A stretch of DNA of 36,369 nt from Clostridiaceae bacterium (lineage in GTDB: Bacteria > Bacillota > Clostridia > Saccharofermentanales > DTU023): the NCBI GenBank assembly GCA_012839385.1, contig DUNL01000264.1, forward strand, positions 1-36,369. The letters run 5' to 3'. The position numbers and the translations under genes were made by a program. Positions 10,243-19,106 of this stretch are shown here, piece after piece. The notes beneath the pieces were generated by a model, which did not search any database, had not been told where the DNA came from, and saw nothing but the letters and a program-made list of their open reading frames with translations. Numbering within the stretch: the first letter of the stretch is position 1; each line of letters starts with the position of its first letter.

Positions 10243-11493
10243 TTACGCTTCGGCGTACTCTTCAACGGCAAGTTTAATCTTATTCAGTGCATCCAACAGC
10301 TCATCGTCTGTGATGACCAGCGGAGGCGCGAAGCGGATAATATCACCGTGGGTTGGCTTGGCCAGGACACCGTGCTTGGCCATCATCAGGCAGAGATCCC
10401 AAGCTTCAAGGTCTTTACCATCTTTGCTCTTCTTCTCTTTAATGACTGCCGCGTTTAGGAGTCCTTTACCGCGAACGAGTACAATATTTTCGTCATTGAG
10501 ATCATTCAAGAACTTGCGGAAGATCTCGCCTTTTCTGGCGGCCTCTTCAGCCAGATTCTCTTCTTTGAGAACTGTCAGCGCGGCGACAGCGACTCTACAG
10601 GCTACGGGGTAGCCACCAAAGGTAGAACCATGCTGACCGGGCTTAATTGTCAGCATAATCTCATCATCAGCCAGAACTGCTGATGCCGGTAGCATACCGC
10701 CGGACAATGCTTTACCTAGGGTTAAGATATCAGGACGAACACCTTCATGATCACAGGCCAAAAGCTTACCAGTTCTTGCTAAACCGGTCTGAACCTCGTC
10801 AGCCATGAACAGGACATTGTGCTTTTTACACAGGTCATAGGCCTTCTTCAGATAACCTTCGTCAGGTACATACACACCGGCCTCACCCTGGATAGGCTCC
10901 AGTAGGAAACCGCAGGTTTCTTCGCCAATTTCATCTAATGTTTTCTCAAGAGCATCGAGATCGTTGAAAGGAATTTTTACGACGCCGGGCAGGAAGGGTC
11001 CATAGTTTCCATATGCCTCAGGATCGGTAGAGAAGGAGATCATAGCCAGAGTACGTCCGTGGAAGTTCTCTTCACAGACAATGATCTTCGCCTTGTTTTC
11101 TTCTATTCCTTTTACTTCGTAACCCCATTTACGTGCTAACTTGAAAGCTGTCTCATCTGCTTCTGCGCCGGTATTCATCGGCAGAACCTTGTCATAGCCG
11201 AAATACTCTGTGACAAACTTACAGAATTCACCCATCTGGTCATTGTGGAAAGCTCTGGATGTCAAGGCGATTCTGTCAACCTGCTCTGTCATAGCTTCGA
11301 CAATCTTCGGATGGCAATGTCCCTGGTTTACAGCAGAGTAGGCAGACAGAAAGTCATAGTATTCTTTTCCTTCTACGTCCCAAACCTTTGCTCCTCTTCC
11401 TTTTGACAGTACTACAGGTAGCGGATGGTAGTTATGAGCACCATGCTTCGCTTCCAAATCCATGTAATACTGTGGATTTTTGTTTTTGGTCAT
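10243..11493 (-). CDS. rocD: Ornithine aminotransferase
   Basis: A 416-residue class-III PLP aminotransferase closest to ornithine-oxo-acid transaminase (ornithine plus 2-oxoglutarate to glutamate semialdehyde plus glutamate). Visible features are the N-terminal [17 protein letters not shown], the substrate-site stretch [17 protein letters not shown], the MADEVQTGL cofactor Asp region and the PLP lysine in [11 protein letters not shown] strong ribosome site (AAGGAGG) precedes the ATG. It is monocistronic on the minus strand with its own terminator. Other class-III aminotransferases (for example acetylornithine) are less likely given the start motif. Confidence 0.92.
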   Translation of the reverse strand: MTKNKNPQYYMDLEAKHGAHNYHPLPVVLSKGRGAKVWDVEGKEYYDFLSAYSAVNQGHCHPKIVEAMTEQVDRIALTSRAFHNDQMGEFCKFVTEYFGYDKVLPMNTGAEADETAFKLARKWGYEVKGIEENKAKIIVCEENFHGRTLAMISFSTDPEAYGNYGPFLPGVVKIPFNDLDALEKTLDEIGEETCGFLLEPIQGEAGVYVPDEGYLKKAYDLCKKHNVLFMADEVQTGLARTGKLLACDHEGVRPDILTLGKALSGGMLPASAVLADDEIMLTIKPGQHGSTFGGYPVACRVAVAALTVLKEENLAEEAARKGEIFRKFLNDLNDENIVLVRGKGLLNAAVIKEKKSKDGKDLEAWDLCLMMAKHGVLAKPTHGDIIRFAPPLVITDDELLDALNKIKLAVEEYAEA

Positions 11494-11885
11494 TAGTTGT
11501 TCCTCCTTATTTTTGGTCGACCGGAAAAAAACCGATCGGCTTTTTCCTATTTCTGATATCCCGAGACGGGACTATGGAAACTTTGTAATTGTTGATACAT
11601 ACCGCTCTTATAGGATAACCCTTTAAGTGTAAAGCGTCAATGATTACGGATGTTTATTTTATCAATTAAAATTGCTTTTCGCTTCACTTTAGAAAAACTA
11701 AAAAGCACTGCTAAATTCCGCAAACTATTAATTGTATTCTTAAAATTCAACTTGGTGATTATTTAACCCGGGATTATGTCATAATATATGAGATATTAAA
11801 AAGGGCAGCGGCATAGAATACAAAATTTGTTGCGCTTCATATACCGCGCCGAAAAGTTTGTATCAGGAAATTTCAGGAGGAAAAG
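11494..11885. promoter_or_regulatory. Divergent rocD / aminopeptidase intergenic region
   Basis: 392 bases with no ORF I would defend. For rocD (minus strand) a TATAAG at 11607-11612 lies 15 bases from a TTTACA, a possible but short-spaced promoter. The rocD leader then has two hairpins: a small TCCCG/CGGGA stem near 11560, and GCCGATCGG/CCGGTCGAC with a seven-T loop (about 11517-11542), just before the ribosome site. On the plus side CATAAT near 11780 is a possible -10 for the aminopeptidase, without a good -35. Confidence 0.4.
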
Positions 11886-13670
11886 ATGGTTACTAACGAA
11901 AAGCTTAGAAAACTTCGTGAGCTCATGAGTGAACATAATTTAGACGCTTATTATGTAAACACCGCTGACTCACACCAGTCCGAATATATTTCGGATTATT
12001 TTAAGACCAGAGTCTGGTTAACGGGATTTGACGGTTCAGCCGGTACCGCTCTGGTAACTCAAGATAAAGCCCTGCTGTGGGCAGATGGACGCTATTTTAT
12101 CCAGGCAGCCAAACAGATTGAAGGTTCGGAATTTGAATTAATGAAGATGGGTATTGACGGTGTACCCACACTTAAAGAATATCTTAAGGATAATTTACCG
12201 CAAAATGGACGCCTAGGCCTGGACGGTCGCATTGTTTCACAGGGTGTAATTATAGACTTGGAAAAATATCTCAAGAAAAAGAATATTGAGATTATTAGCG
12301 ATATAGATCTGGTAGGAGATATTTGGACCGACCGTCCCGCTCTGCCCTCAGCTAAAGCCTGGTTACACGATATCAAGTTTACAGGTAAGACCGCTAAGCA
12401 AAAGCTTGACGCTGTCAGAGAAAAGATGGCTAAGGGTTTATACGATTTCGCTCTCTACGCCGGACTTGATGATATCTGCTGGCTCTTTAATTTCCGCGGC
12501 GGCGATGTGCCAAGTAATCCGGTAGTATTATCTTTCGCCCTAATTTCTATGGACGAAGCCCGTCTCTTCCTTGACCTTAAAAAGGTTGATGATAAATTCC
12601 GCGCTTATATGGAAGAAAACGGTGTCACCCTTGTTGAATACAATGACTTGATTGATCATTTGAGTGCCCTGCCCGCCGGTTCAATTGTTCTAAATCGCGA
12701 TCGCATTGGCACAACTTATTATCAGGCAATTCCTGATCATGTCGAGATTAGCTCCGAACCTGATTATCCTCATTTTATGAAAGCTGAACTAAATGATGTG
12801 GAATTAGAAAATACCAGAAATTCCAGTCTTAGAGACAGTGTAGCTTTAACGCGCTTTATTTATTGGTTGAAGGATCAAAGCGCCAAGGGCGCTGATCTGG
12901 ATGAGCTTAATGTCTTAGATAAAGTACATGAGCTACGCAAAGAGGGAGAAAATTTTGTTGATGCCAGCTTTAACGCAATTTCCGCCTATGGTCCTAACGC
13001 GGCCATGATGCACTATTCACCAACCCCGGAGAACCACGCGAAGATAAAACCTGGCAATCTGTATCTACTTGATTCGGGTGGACAGTACCTTGACGGTACC
13101 ACTGATATTACACGTACCATGTCTTTGGGTGAAGTCACGAAGGCCCAACAATACGACTACACTCTAACCCTAAAAGCTTTAATCAGTCTGGCCTCACAAC
13201 ATTTCCTGACAGGTACAAGCGGACATTATCTTGAGGTCTTAAGTAGAGGAGTCATGTGGCGCCACGGTCTTGACTATAAATGTGGCACCGGGCACTCTTT
13301 TGGTTATCTGTTGGGAGTCCATGAGGGTCCAAGTCGCTTCGCACGTGTAGTTAACACTACTGAACTAAAGCCGGGTATGCTGATGACAATAGAGCCCGGT
13401 GTTTATCGTGAAGGTATTTCCGGAGTTAGAATCGAAAACGACGTGGTTGTCCAACTAGGCGAAAAATACGATGTTGACCAATATCTGTTTTTTGATAATC
13501 TTACTTTTGTCCCTATGGATCGCGAGCTGATCGATACGGATATGCTTAGCGAAGAGGAAATCAAATGGATCAATGATTTCCACGCTCAAGTATTAGCAAA
13601 AGTTGAACCCTTACTTACAGATGAAGAGGAAAAAGAGTGGCTACGCGAGACTTGCGCGCCTCTTAATTGA
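11886..13670 (+). CDS. Xaa-Pro aminopeptidase (M24 family)
   Basis: A 594-residue aminopeptidase P-type enzyme of the long three-domain form, which removes the residue before a proline. It has two N-terminal creatinase-like domains and then the pita-bread catalytic domain with dinuclear-metal ligands: Asp in LLDSGGQYLDG, Asp in TTDITRTM, His in GTGHSFGYLLGVHEGP, Glu in MTIEPGVY and Glu in VRIENDV. A strong CAGGAGG site precedes the ATG. It has no signal peptide, so it is cytoplasmic. The C-terminal ~60 residues form the small extra domain of the long class. Confidence 0.93.
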   Translation: MVTNEKLRKLRELMSEHNLDAYYVNTADSHQSEYISDYFKTRVWLTGFDGSAGTALVTQDKALLWADGRYFIQAAKQIEGSEFELMKMGIDGVPTLKEYLKDNLPQNGRLGLDGRIVSQGVIIDLEKYLKKKNIEIISDIDLVGDIWTDRPALPSAKAWLHDIKFTGKTAKQKLDAVREKMAKGLYDFALYAGLDDICWLFNFRGGDVPSNPVVLSFALISMDEARLFLDLKKVDDKFRAYMEENGVTLVEYNDLIDHLSALPAGSIVLNRDRIGTTYYQAIPDHVEISSEPDYPHFMKAELNDVELENTRNSSLRDSVALTRFIYWLKDQSAKGADLDELNVLDKVHELRKEGENFVDASFNAISAYGPNAAMMHYSPTPENHAKIKPGNLYLLDSGGQYLDGTTDITRTMSLGEVTKAQQYDYTLTLKALISLASQHFLTGTSGHYLEVLSRGVMWRHGLDYKCGTGHSFGYLLGVHEGPSRFARVVNTTELKPGMLMTIEPGVYREGISGVRIENDVVVQLGEKYDVDQYLFFDNLTFVPMDRELIDTDMLSEEEIKWINDFHAQVLAKVEPLLTDEEEKEWLRETCAPLN

Positions 13671-13695
13671 TCTTTGTAATAAATCTTATCCGGGG

Positions 13696-13725
13696 GGGTA
13701 GTCGAAACTTCGGCTACCCTCCTCT
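13696..13725 (+). terminator. Terminator-like hairpin after the aminopeptidase gene
   Basis: Stem GGGTAG (13696-13701) pairs with CTACCC (13714-13719), with further CGA/TCG pairing inside. A short pyrimidine tail (TCCTCTT) follows. Its position 26 bases after the stop codon fits a rho-independent terminator, though the T run is weak. Confidence 0.55.
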
Positions 13726-13779
13726 TATGGCAATTTTTCGCTTAAGATATAAGAAATAGTCCCAACAGGAGAGATGCTA

Positions 13780-14616
13780 ATGCCGGAATTGCCAGAAGTT
13801 GAAACCATACGCCGTAGCCTAGTCCCCTTAATAAAAGGTTACGAAATAATCAAGACAGATATCTTTCACCCTGATGTCCTGATCAACGCCGGTAAGCGTC
13901 CCTTGCGAGGTTGGCTGATAACAGATCTGAGACGAAGGGGAAAATACCTGCTGATTGACCTAATCAACACAAACAAAAAACATTCAGGGGCGCTCTTAAT
14001 GATCCATTTTCGCATGACAGGCAAGTTATTACACCGCACGGAAGAAATCGTCCCCACTAAGCATACCCATATTCGTTTTCATCTACAGGGACCAACTAAG
14101 TCATGGCTGGATTTCGAAGATGTCAGACGCTTCGGACGAATTTGGCTACTAGCGGCTTTTGGCGAACGCGAAAATCCCGGTCTGGCAGGCCTAGGGCCGG
14201 AACCCTTATCCGAAGATTGGACTTACCAATCTTTTAGAGAAAAGATCCAAAGAAGAAAGACATCTATTAAGGCCACTCTACTGGACCAAACTGTCGTCGC
14301 GGGCATAGGAAACATATATGGCGATGAAGCTCTGTTTTTGGCAGGAATTAATCCGCAAAGAAAAGCGTCTAGTCTAAGTCCTGAAGAGACAATTAAATTA
14401 CAGGATGCGGTACGTTTTGTGCTCACTGATGGCATTGGTCATCGAGGCACATCATTTCGTGATTATGTAGACGGTCTGGGGGGCAAAGGATATTTTCAAC
14501 AGTTTCTTAAGGTCTACCAACGTGAAGGACAAAAGTGCGCAATCTGTGGCAATCAAATAGTTAAAAAGAAAGTGGCGGGCAGAGGGACCCATTTTTGTCC
14601 CCACTGTCAGAAATAA
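13780..14616 (+). CDS. mutM: Formamidopyrimidine-DNA glycosylase
   Basis: A 278-residue DNA repair glycosylase/AP lyase that removes oxidised purines such as 8-oxoguanine. The start is set at the second ATG (13780) because the catalytic proline must follow Met directly (M-P-E-L-P-E-V-E). It also shows the catalytic Glu next to the Pro, MIHFRMTGKL with the conserved Lys/Met region, GIGNIYGDEALF, and the C-terminal zinc finger CxxC...CxxC (CAIC and CPHC). An AGGAG site lies upstream. The window has no polA or coaE beside it, so it stands alone. Confidence 0.95.
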   Translation: MPELPEVETIRRSLVPLIKGYEIIKTDIFHPDVLINAGKRPLRGWLITDLRRRGKYLLIDLINTNKKHSGALLMIHFRMTGKLLHRTEEIVPTKHTHIRFHLQGPTKSWLDFEDVRRFGRIWLLAAFGERENPGLAGLGPEPLSEDWTYQSFREKIQRRKTSIKATLLDQTVVAGIGNIYGDEALFLAGINPQRKASSLSPEETIKLQDAVRFVLTDGIGHRGTSFRDYVDGLGGKGYFQQFLKVYQREGQKCAICGNQIVKKKVAGRGTHFCPHCQK

Positions 14617-14710
14617 CTATCTTATTCTCACAGCGAAGCATTGTTTGCAAAATATACTAATGTTAAGGTGGTAATAGTTATTCTGTTAATGATATAAGGA
14701 GAGTAGGCAA

Positions 14711-15163
14711 ATGAAATCTCAAGAATCTATGGAAAATTACTTGGAAAATATCTTTGTTCTCTCCAAGGAGCATAGTTTAGTTCGTTCTGTAGATCTTGCT
14801 AAAAGTATGGGGTTTTCCAAGCCCAGTGTCAGTCGAGCAGTCAAGAAACTGAAAGAACAAGGCCTCTTAAAAGTTGAGAAGAATGGCAATCTCAAGTTAA
14901 CAAGCAAAGGACTGGAAAGAGCTCAAGCGGTATATGAGCGCCACCTCTTTCTAACACAATATTTCATGTCTTTGGGAGTTGATGAAACTACCGCCGTCAA
15001 TGATGCTTGTCGCATGGAACATGGTCTTTCTACCCAAACTTTCGAGTTAATGAAAAAACATATCAATCACTGTGCCAAAGATTGCCAGCTGGCAAAAGAA
15101 AAACGACCCTTTGATTTCTCCACAATTAATATGGAGAGCATCAAAGAAGAGCTGGAATCTTAA
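14711..15163 (+). CDS. DtxR-family metal-dependent repressor
   Basis: A 150-residue regulator with an N-terminal winged helix-turn-helix (VRSVDLAKSMGFSKPSVSRAVKKL, residues ~23-46) and a dimerisation/metal domain. The metal-site segment reads NDACRMEHGLS: the Cys, Glu and His match DtxR-type positions Cys102, Glu105 and His106, whereas manganese-type MntR has Glu in place of that Cys. The helix-1 residue is Asn (MENYLEN) rather than Met (DtxR) or Asp (MntR). A further HCAKDC pair lies in the C-terminal tail, and there is no SH3-like third domain. I infer an iron-type sensor that may act on the paired operators before feoA. GGAGA lies before the ATG. Confidence 0.88.
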   Translation: MKSQESMENYLENIFVLSKEHSLVRSVDLAKSMGFSKPSVSRAVKKLKEQGLLKVEKNGNLKLTSKGLERAQAVYERHLFLTQYFMSLGVDETTAVNDACRMEHGLSTQTFELMKKHINHCAKDCQLAKEKRPFDFSTINMESIKEELES

Positions 15164-15262
15164 TCAATTCATTGCCATAATACTTACTATCACGAGGCAG
15201 AACTAACTTAAAACTCACAATTGTTACTATTGGAATGACTCTGTATTTGATATCATTGTTCT

Positions 15263-16060
15263 ATGAAAAAAATATTTTATTTCGATATTGATGGAACATT
15301 ATTTGATATCTATAGAAACTACAGCGTTTCCGAAAAAACTCGTAACTCTATCGCGAAGATTCAAAAAAACGGGAATCTCGCTGTTATCAATACCGGACGC
15401 TCTCTGGCCTGTATACCTCAGGAAATATTAGATCTTAATTTTGACGGGATTATAGCGGGCTGTGGAACTTATGTCGAAATTAAAGATCAGATCCTTCACA
15501 ACCAACTACTTGACGAAGAATTAATTAATCGCATTATAGAAATATTTTCGCGTGAAGAAACAGATTTGCTCATGGAAGGTCCGAATTATATCTATACCCT
15601 TGACACTATTTTTGATCAAGACATAGCAAGACGAGCCCTCAACCTATTTAACCTGGCGGGGCGGAGAAGAAATATACACGAAATTCCCTTACATATCAAT
15701 AAAATAAGTTATCTGATCAAGGATCCCCAAAGTGATCAGTCAATCATTCAGACTTTGCAGGATGAATTGGATTTTATAATTTATCCCTCTGAATTAAGAG
15801 AGGGGTTACCTCCGGGTAGTAGTAAGAAAACTGGTATGGTCTTACTCGAACAATGGTTACAGAACAAGGCAAAAATCACAATTGATGAAACTTACGCGTT
15901 CGGAGACAGTTTAAACGATAAGGAAATGCTTGAACATGCGACTTACGGTATTGCTATGGGCAATGCGGATCCCAACATTCTTCACTTAACAGACTTTATC
16001 ACTCTCGATGTTATAGATGATGGCATTGAACACGCCCTCTTACATTTCAATTTATTGTGA
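15263..16060 (+). CDS. HAD-superfamily hydrolase (Cof-type)
   Basis: A 265-residue Cof/IIB-type HAD phosphatase acting on small phosphorylated metabolites. The four motifs are present: FDIDGTLFD (nucleophile and acid Asp, residues 7-15), INTGRS, the Lys in SSKKTG, and FGDSLNDKEM for magnesium. A C2-type cap lies between motifs II and III. No ribosome site is obvious before the ATG at 15263. It lies immediately left of dnaA, where rpmH (divergent) is usual in Firmicutes. The substrate cannot be told. Confidence 0.88.
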   Translation: MKKIFYFDIDGTLFDIYRNYSVSEKTRNSIAKIQKNGNLAVINTGRSLACIPQEILDLNFDGIIAGCGTYVEIKDQILHNQLLDEELINRIIEIFSREETDLLMEGPNYIYTLDTIFDQDIARRALNLFNLAGRRRNIHEIPLHINKISYLIKDPQSDQSIIQTLQDELDFIIYPSELREGLPPGSSKKTGMVLLEQWLQNKAKITIDETYAFGDSLNDKEMLEHATYGIAMGNADPNILHLTDFITLDVIDDGIEHALLHFNLL

Positions 16061-16340
16061 GCCGAAAACCCTTGATTTGATCAAGTATTTCTAAAACTAA
16101 TATATTTTAATTTTTATCAACATATTATTTTTTTCCTGTGAATAACAATTGCCGCATCTGCTTGCTTTTAGATAGTTCTTAACATTATTACGGTTTCGTG
16201 ATAAAAGTTATTAACATTATTCACTTCAAAAAATGTTAACAAAAACCAGTAACGTACTATTTGCAACACTTTTAAGACTTTTATTATTCTGGCTTTTCTG
16301 ATACGATAATGTGACTAGGCTAGAAAGAGATGGTGTTAGT
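16061..16340. promoter_or_regulatory. dnaA upstream region with DnaA-box-like sites
   Basis: 280 AT-rich bases with no gene. DnaA-box-like 9-mers (consensus TTATCCACA) are TTATCAACA at 16114-16122, TTATTCACA on the minus strand at 16137-16145, TTATTAACA at 16208-16216 and TTATTCACT at 16217-16225. Candidate dnaA promoters are TTGCAA (16261-16266) with TATTCT 18 bases on, or the GATAAT at 16305-16310. This may be one half of a bipartite origin and an autoregulatory region for dnaA. Confidence 0.6.
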
Positions 16341-17693
16341 ATGCAGGTTTCTGACGCAAGAAAAATCTGGAATTCCGCTTGCGACAAATATTTGGTAAAT
16401 GAAGTATCTCCCCTCACATATAATACATGGTTTCGTAAGGTTGAACCCTTCTCTCCGGACGATCAGACTTTTGTGCTTGCTGTCCCAAATGATGTTACCC
16501 GTGAATACATGGTTAAATATACTGATCTTATAACCAATGTACTTGTAATGCTGACAAACAAAAATTATGATGTCAGAGTGAAAGTATATGAAAATGGTAT
16601 CGCTGATATAGAGGAATCACTGGTTACAAATAAGAAGAATAAAAGCAACGCCAATACGGAACGTCGCCATCAAGGTAGTACGCTTAATCCGCAATATACT
16701 TTCGATAATTTTATTGTTGGTAGTAGTAACGGTTTTGCTCATGCTGCCTGTGTCGCGGTAGCAACTATGCAAGGTTCTCAAAATTACAATCCTCTCTTTT
16801 TGTACGGAGGCTCAGGTTTAGGGAAAACACATCTATTACACGCGATAGGTAATCAAGTTTTAGTTGAGCACCCCGACCGCAATGTCGTATATATTCAGAC
16901 AGAACAGTTCGTAAACGAATTTATATCTTGCATTCAACGCAATGATTATGATGATTTTCGTAAATCCTATCGTATGACCGATATGTTGTTGATAGACGAC
17001 ATCCAATTCATTGAAGGCAAGGAACAAATGCAGGTTGAATTTTTCCATACTTTTAACTGGCTTTTTGAATCCGGAAAAAACATAGTACTTTCATGTGATA
17101 AGCCACCACAAAGTCTAGCGACACTGGAAGAACGACTGAAAACAAGATTCATCAGTGGTTTAACCATCGATATCACACCTCCTGATTATGAAACCAGGGT
17201 GGCGATTCTAAAAAATCTAGCCGACCTTTCAAATATGACCTTACCTTCAGAAGTAATACATTATATTGCTAATTCATTTACTACCAATGTGCGAGAACTT
17301 GAAGGAGCTTTTAAGACAATCAAAGCTTCTGCTGACATCGGACATCCTATCAGTTTGGAAACAACTAAAAACTTGTTAAAGAATATGATTCATCCCGGTA
17401 CAGTAAGACCGCTGGATCCACTTTTAATTATGGAAGTTGTAGCCAATTATTATTCCGTAACTGTAGGAGATCTAAAATCAAAACTTAGAAGCCAGGATGT
17501 TGTGATACCTCGCCATATGGCTATGTATCTATGTCGCACTAAATTAGGGATGACAAACACTGAAATCGGTCTTCTATTTGGTGGTAAGAACCATGCTACT
17601 GTAATTAACGCTTGTGCTAATATAAAGAGTAAGCTGGAGTCCGATCCAAGAACACAGGAACAACTTGACAATATTGAAGAACGATTGGTCTAG
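16341..17693 (+). CDS. dnaA: Chromosomal replication initiator DnaA
   Basis: A 450-residue AAA+ initiator that binds DnaA boxes and melts the origin. Domain I (residues ~1-80) starts with ARKIWNSACDKYL and is followed by a short variable linker. The AAA+ core shows Walker A GGSGLGKTHLL (~156), Walker B MLLIDDIQF and the sensor/arginine-finger region EERLKTRF. Domain IV carries the DNA-binding signature LGMTNTEIGLLFGGKNHATV. The ATG at 16341 (after AGAAAGAGATGG) is chosen over the in-frame GTG at 16311. The length is normal. Confidence 0.96.
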   Translation: MQVSDARKIWNSACDKYLVNEVSPLTYNTWFRKVEPFSPDDQTFVLAVPNDVTREYMVKYTDLITNVLVMLTNKNYDVRVKVYENGIADIEESLVTNKKNKSNANTERRHQGSTLNPQYTFDNFIVGSSNGFAHAACVAVATMQGSQNYNPLFLYGGSGLGKTHLLHAIGNQVLVEHPDRNVVYIQTEQFVNEFISCIQRNDYDDFRKSYRMTDMLLIDDIQFIEGKEQMQVEFFHTFNWLFESGKNIVLSCDKPPQSLATLEERLKTRFISGLTIDITPPDYETRVAILKNLADLSNMTLPSEVIHYIANSFTTNVRELEGAFKTIKASADIGHPISLETTKNLLKNMIHPGTVRPLDPLLIMEVVANYYSVTVGDLKSKLRSQDVVIPRHMAMYLCRTKLGMTNTEIGLLFGGKNHATVINACANIKSKLESDPRTQEQLDNIEERLV

Positions 17694-18006
17694 TTATTAA
17701 CATAACTACTAACATTTTGTTATTATTAATGTGGATTTAATATTAATTTAATGTTAATAATAAGCTACTGTTGATAAGTTAATATTTTTTACATAATATC
17801 AACAATTTACAAACAAGAAATTGACATTGATAAAGCCAGACAGTAATGGGCTTTCCAAGGTTACTAACAAAATTTACATACCATAATAAGAGGAAGAATA
17901 AGTCCTTTATTAATATAATAGGTGGAAGAAACACCAAATATTTTTTATAAAATATGAACTTCAAAAATATAAGCTAGGATATTTTTTGGAAGACAAGGAG
18001 AAAATC
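17694..18006. other. Putative oriC (dnaA-dnaN intergenic)
   Basis: 313 very AT-rich bases with a cluster of degenerate DnaA boxes: TTATTAACA 17694-17702, TGTGGATTT 17730-17738 (minus), TGTTAATAA 17752-17760 (minus), TGTTGATAA 17769-17777 (minus) and ATATCAACA 17796-17804. They are followed by long A/T runs suited to unwinding. A TTGACA at 17821-17826 with a weak TAATGG 17 bases on may drive dnaN. No gene is seen. Position and content match Firmicute origins; exact melting sites cannot be set by eye. Confidence 0.7.
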
Positions 18007-19104
18007 ATGAGATTTGAATGTTCCCGAACCATTCTTGTAGATGCCATCAATACCGTACAAAAAGCTGTATCTTCCAGATCGGCTATTCCCATCCTGGATG
18101 GAATTTTACTGGAGGTAACGGATAAAATTAAACTGACCGGTTACGATCTGGAAACAGGTATTGAATGTAAACTGGACGCGGAAATATATAAGACAGGAAG
18201 TGTGGTCATTAAATCTCGTCTATTAGGTGATATCGTACGCCGTTTGCCGGAAGAAGCAGTTCATTTTGAGATGCAAGAGAACAATATTATCGTTATTGAG
18301 AGTGGTTCTTCTTCTTTTCAACTAAGAGGGATGCCAGCGGAGGATTATCCCAAGATACCTGTAGTAGAAGATGCGAGACAAATGACAGTTCCGCAGAATA
18401 CTCTTAAAGAAATGATAATGCAAACTAGCTTTGCCTCTTCTATTGATGAAAGCAGACCAATATTAAATGGTATAAATATAATTTCTGAACAAGGTAGCTT
18501 GTCATTAGTGGCAATTGACGGCTTTAGATTGGCAGTCCGTAAAGAAATGATCGCGGGGGATTTGCCTGATTCAGAATTCATTGTTCCCGCGAGAACATTA
18601 AATGAAGTTGCTAGAGTCTTAGCTGATGAAGGTGATGTTGTGATTTCCATCTCTCATAATCATATTCTCTTTGATATGGGTAGTGTTTTAGTTGTCTCAC
18701 GATTAATTCAAGGGGAATTCATGAACTTCAAGAGCATTCTGCCTCGAAACCATGAGACAAGCATGACGATTTCAACTAAAAATTTACTTGCGGCTATTGA
18801 AAGAGCTTCACTGGTAATAAGAGCTGAAGACAGACGTTTCTCGGTAACTTTGCAAACAAATACGGACGATCTACTTAGCATTAGCGCTAAGACGGATATT
18901 GGTACTTCACATGAAGAACTCAATATCGCTATGTCAGGAAAACTGTTTGATATTGACTTTAACCCGAAATATTTCATTGAAGCTTTGAAAGTAATACCGG
19001 ATGAGGAAGTATTAATAACATTTAACGGAAGCTTAGGTCCATGTGTAATTAACCCGGTTGAAGAGGATTCCTTTAGTTACTTGGTATTGCCTCTAAGACG
19101 CTAG
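18007..19104 (+). CDS. dnaN: DNA polymerase III beta subunit (sliding clamp)
   Basis: A 365-residue ring clamp that tethers polymerase III to DNA. The MRFECSRTILVDAINTVQKA start, the first-domain region with ILDGILLEV, SRPILNGI in domain II and the C-terminal peptide-pocket end (EEDSFSYLVLPLR) are typical. The start is set at the ATG 18007, which has an AAGGAG site at 17995-18000; an upstream in-frame TTG at 17986 lies before that site. It ends two bases before recF, so the yaaA gene that often separates them in Firmicutes is absent. Confidence 0.96.
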   Translation: MRFECSRTILVDAINTVQKAVSSRSAIPILDGILLEVTDKIKLTGYDLETGIECKLDAEIYKTGSVVIKSRLLGDIVRRLPEEAVHFEMQENNIIVIESGSSSFQLRGMPAEDYPKIPVVEDARQMTVPQNTLKEMIMQTSFASSIDESRPILNGINIISEQGSLSLVAIDGFRLAVRKEMIAGDLPDSEFIVPARTLNEVARVLADEGDVVISISHNHILFDMGSVLVVSRLIQGEFMNFKSILPRNHETSMTISTKNLLAAIERASLVIRAEDRRFSVTLQTNTDDLLSISAKTDIGTSHEELNIAMSGKLFDIDFNPKYFIEALKVIPDEEVLITFNGSLGPCVINPVEEDSFSYLVLPLRR

Positions 19105-19106
19105 GC

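Noticed and set aside
11517-11550. Plus-strand intrinsic terminator (GC stem followed by TTTTT)
   Set aside because: It lies antisense in the rocD leader with no plus-strand gene before it; more likely a leader hairpin of rocD.
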